Made by a program: the position numbers and the translations under genes. Source: Basidiobolus meristosporus CBS 931.73 (taxonomy: Eukaryota > Basidiobolomycota > Basidiobolomycetes > Basidiobolales > Basidiobolaceae). From it: a stretch of 41,738 nucleotides of DNA. This document shows, one piece after another, positions 39,084-41,738 of the stretch. Location of the stretch: contig MCFE01000729.1 of the NCBI GenBank assembly GCA_002104905.1, positions 1 through 41,738 on the forward strand, written 5' to 3'. The notes under the pieces were generated by a model. It was not told the origin of the DNA and made no database searches. It worked only from the letters and a program-made list of their open reading frames with translations. Position 1 is the first letter of the stretch. Every line of letters begins with the position of its first letter.

Positions 39084-40622
39084 TGTGATCAAATACTTCA
39101 CCCCACTTAAGGATAAGCTTTCCATAGGTTCACACATATCTGAGTGAATAAGATCTAATATATTCTTAGTTTTCATTAACTAGGAGATCTTGAACAGTTC
39201 TCTGGCTTGTTGCTCAAATCTGCAGGCTTCATAGTGCACCAAATTAGCTGGGGGAACAACTTTTACTCTGGAAATTAGCTGATCTTTGATCCTTTTGCAC
39301 AAATAACCAAAATTGATGCATCCAAATTTCTGGTGCCAAAGCATTGGTGATTGTTCTTTTGAGTTACTTACATTGGCTTCCAGATATGATGGAATATGAG
39401 TCAACTTGTACAGATTTTGATCTCTAATACCCAAGGCAATATGAGCACCCTCTTGATCAGTATTCATGCATCCAGAAATGTCAACACTGCAACTGAGCCC
39501 TTCTGCTGTGGCTTTGCTTACTGGTAGTAAGTTCTTAGCTATCTCTGGTACATGTAGTACTTCTTTGAAGGTAAATGTATGGCTTCCTTCACTGCTTCTG
39601 AGGCTTACTTTGATAGTTCCTTCTCCCACTGCATCAAGTGTTTTATTGTCACCAATAAAAACCTTCTTAATTGGATTCTCTTGATAATGGGTAAAAGGTT
39701 CCTTTGGTGTATAAAGTGTTGATATGCTCCAGAGTTAATATACCACATCTGAGAATCCTTGTTTGTGGTGATATTTAGTGCAAATATGAATAATCTTTCT
39801 TTAGTTGCAATATTTCCATGTACAGAATTGTCTGCTGACCATCTCTCTTTTTGAGGCACCAGTCTGATGTGCAACCTTTCCTTTTGCAGTAGTTGCAAAA
39901 TAGACTGCTACTGCCTTCAAAAGATCCTGGATACCTCCTTTATTGGTTATTGTAGCTTTTTAAAGCACTTTTTCCTCCTTGTTGGTGCTTGATTTTCTTA
40001 ATTCTTCATCCAGGAGCCTTCTATATATGAGATTTAAGGTCAAATCTTGGGTTCTAGACTCCAGTGCTAAAACAAGGCCCTGAAGCTTGTTGGACAGGCT
40101 ATTCAGGATGGTTACTATCACATCCTCATCAGTAGCTGGTATGCCCACAGATTCCATCTTATCCACAAGCAGGGTAATTCTGCTAATTAGAGTTTTCATT
40201 TCTTTTCCTGGCAGTATCTATGTAGTAAAGAATTTTTGTCTAAGATACATTCTCTTTGCAGCCAAGCATGACTGGTAGGTGTCTTCTAATGCCATCCAGG
40301 CATTCTTTGCTGTTTTGCTCTTGAGCATTGAATTAGCAATTTGTCTTTGACATTAAGGCAAATGCAGTTAAAGGCACTTTGTTTTTTCTTCTGGTACTTC
40401 AAAGCTTCCTCTCCCACATTTCTAGGAGGTTAATCTTCCTCATGGTAATATCCCTAGGGCCTCTTTCTTGTGGCAGCATATACATTATCACCTTTGACAC
40501 TTGGTATATTCTAAGTAAATCCCAACAAGGAAATTTAGTCAGTATTGTCCATGATTTGCAGGTAATGATCTAAGTCACTAAGTTTGGTGAATATTTAGGT
40601 TGAATTACAAACTTTTACAACA
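39084..40622 (-). mobile_element. copia J fragment (gag to integrase start, plus LTR scrap)
   Basis: Minus strand. From 40506 leftwards: gag (KYQKKKQSAFNCICLN), LISRITLLVDKMESVG, the D-E-E-L-R-K-S-S-T-N-K linker, a degraded protease (W-Y-I-N-S-G-A, Asp lost to Asn), EVLHVPEIAKNLLPVSKA, NLYKLTHIPSYLEANVSN, MLWHQKFGCINF, and LDLIHSDMCEPM ending at 39084. 40507-40622 is the 3' piece of the LTR, joined to gag by a deletion that removed the primer site and gag start. Confidence 0.88.
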
Positions 40623-40638
40623 ATTTGGACCTTCATAA

Positions 40639-41341
40639 TGCCGTAAGAGTCTTGGAGATATTGGAAGTGGTTGGGAGGACAAGTAGTTTATGTGGACTTC
40701 ACTTAACGATTTACTGAATGTAAAGTATGTTGTAATTGTTGAATTGTCACCTAAATATTCATGCTAACTTAGTCACATAGATCTTATTCTGTGATTAGCA
40801 TTCTGTCCTGACTAGATTTCTTGTTGGGATTTTACTTAGAATATTTTCACCAAATTGTCAGGTACCCAGATTATTATTTTTCTCAAAGTTGTCCAAAAGA
40901 CCCCAAACTTTGCACACATATTCTTGGGACCTTCCTTAACAAACTCTACACGTTTGTTTCCTCTACTTTATCAAAAGTATAAATACCATACTTTTGATCA
41001 ATAGATCTACAAGTGAATAACATGTAAATCTTCTACTTCTCCACATCACTTCCAATACTCCTCAGAATATTGCAACAAAGTAGTGTCTATACTGTTACAT
41101 GGTCTTGGCATAGCAAACATGCATAATAGGTTAACAAAGGTCCCAAGAACATGTATGCAGGGTTTGGGGCTTTTTGGACAACTTTGAGTATTTTCATGTT
41201 CTGGGTAACTGGTATTTTGGTGAAAATATTCTAAGTAAATCCTGACAAGGAATTTGGTCAGTATTCTCTAGGATTTGAAGGTAATGATCTAAGTGACTAA
41301 GTTAGGTGAATATATAGGTGGAATTACAAATTTTTACAGCA
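40639..41341 (-). repeat. 3' LTR of copia L, split by solo LTR M
   Basis: 40639-40727 (TGCCGTAAGAGTCTTGG, family start TGTTGTAAGAGTC) continues at 41083 after LTR M and ends TTTTTACAGCA at 41341. The purine-tract complement CTCCCACT follows. Confidence 0.88.
40728..41077 (+). repeat. solo LTR M (diverged copia family)
   Basis: TGTTGTAATTGTTG ... AATATTGCAACA, 350 bp, flanked by AAGTA (40723-40727 and 41078-41082). It resembles the copia B/K LTR in plus orientation (CACCTAAATATTCATGCTAAC, CCCAAACTTTGCACACAT) but is well diverged. No interior. Confidence 0.9.
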
Positions 41342-41738
41342 CTCCCACTCAGCTAAATGCTCATACTGACTAGTCCTAATTTTGACCTAAGATATTCAAA
41401 CTTGTCTCTATCTAATGGTTTGGTAAATATGTCTGCAATCATTTCATCTGAAGGACAGTAAACTAAGCTAACTAAGTTATTCTCTATTGCTTCACATATG
41501 AAATGATGTCTAATATCTATGTGTTTAGTTCTAGCATGAAAAGTTGGATTTCTACCTAGTTGTACTCATCCTTGATTATCTTGAAACAAGGTAATAGGCA
41601 TTTTTTGACATGGGCCTAAATCTGTAAAAAGCTTTCTTGAATTCCATGAAATTGCTCCTGTACAGTCATGTAAGGTGTATGCTGTGGTGGATCTTCTGTC
41701 TTCCAAATTTTGTCCCCAATCAGCATCAGAATATCCCA
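41342..41738 (-). pseudogene. copia L RNase H C-terminus (runs off right edge)
   Basis: Aligns with 30116-30590 of copia D: CPSDEMIADIFTKPL region, HHFI, then QDNQG-type sequence. Compared with D, 84 bases are missing at about 41630, between two GCTTTCTT repeats of D (30405 and 30489). This removes the S-T-T-E-A-E-Y segment with its catalytic Glu, without changing the frame. The rest of the element lies to the right. Confidence 0.9.

Noticed and set aside
1-41738. CRISPR arrays, rRNA, tRNA genes or bacterial operons
   Set aside because: No regular spaced repeats, no rRNA-like or cloverleaf sequence seen; the primer sites are only short complements to tRNA.

Overview
The window looks like a transposon graveyard from a fungal nuclear genome, probably a basidiomycete (moderate confidence). 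Support for this is indirect: gypsy relics carry an FVDD-type reverse transcriptase followed by GIKGP, a type I associate with mushroom-forming fungi; there are relics of a CACTA-type (tnp2) transposase; and copia and chromovirus elements of fungal style are present. I see no host gene, rRNA, tRNA or CRISPR array. CpG dinucleotides are very scarce, with one run of about 1.24 kb containing none.

Layout. 1-4273: Ty3/gypsy element A (minus strand), running off the left edge, with its 5' LTR at 3905-4273 and a 222-bp insertion between LTR and primer site. 4274-8352: remains of copia X (plus strand; RNase H and 3' LTR), cut by gypsy A and by a complete but decayed 3.3-kb copia (N, 4544-7843, target duplication GGAAG). 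8368-9877 and about 10200-11510: two tnp2 transposase relics arranged tail to tail. 12040-12825: a decayed coding region with about 70-residue repeats and a coiled-coil-like tail that I cannot assign; a relative lies at 38420-39063. 13150-14428: 5' LTR, primer site and gag of a second copy of the gypsy A family.

14735-38372 is a stack of nested elements. LTR G of gypsy C starts at 14735 and is split by solo LTR F (15303-16366) and by copia B (from 16610). Copia B is itself split by solo LTRs E (17703-18487) and P (18632-19799), and is fused at 20466/20467 to gypsy C gag-pol (20467-23722), followed by an LTR scrap. Chromovirus I (23919-36665) follows, interrupted by copia K (25904-about 28803) and by the near-complete copia D (29767-34449, minus strand). 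Its 3' LTR holds a 750-bp foldback. Next come a gypsy integrase C-terminus interrupted by a small solo LTR, and LTR H (37603-38372).

39084-41738: copia J fragment (minus), the 3' LTR of copia L (minus) split by solo LTR M, and the RNase H end of copia L leaving the window on the right.

No element has a fully intact reading frame. D is closest, with two nonsense codons and two frameshifts. The copia copies with a readable 5' end share a primer site matching the anticodon arm of initiator tRNA-Met; the gypsy A family primer site fits the 3' end of the same tRNA. Element order was worked out from target site duplications and from reading frames that rejoin once an insert is removed. All comparisons were made by eye.
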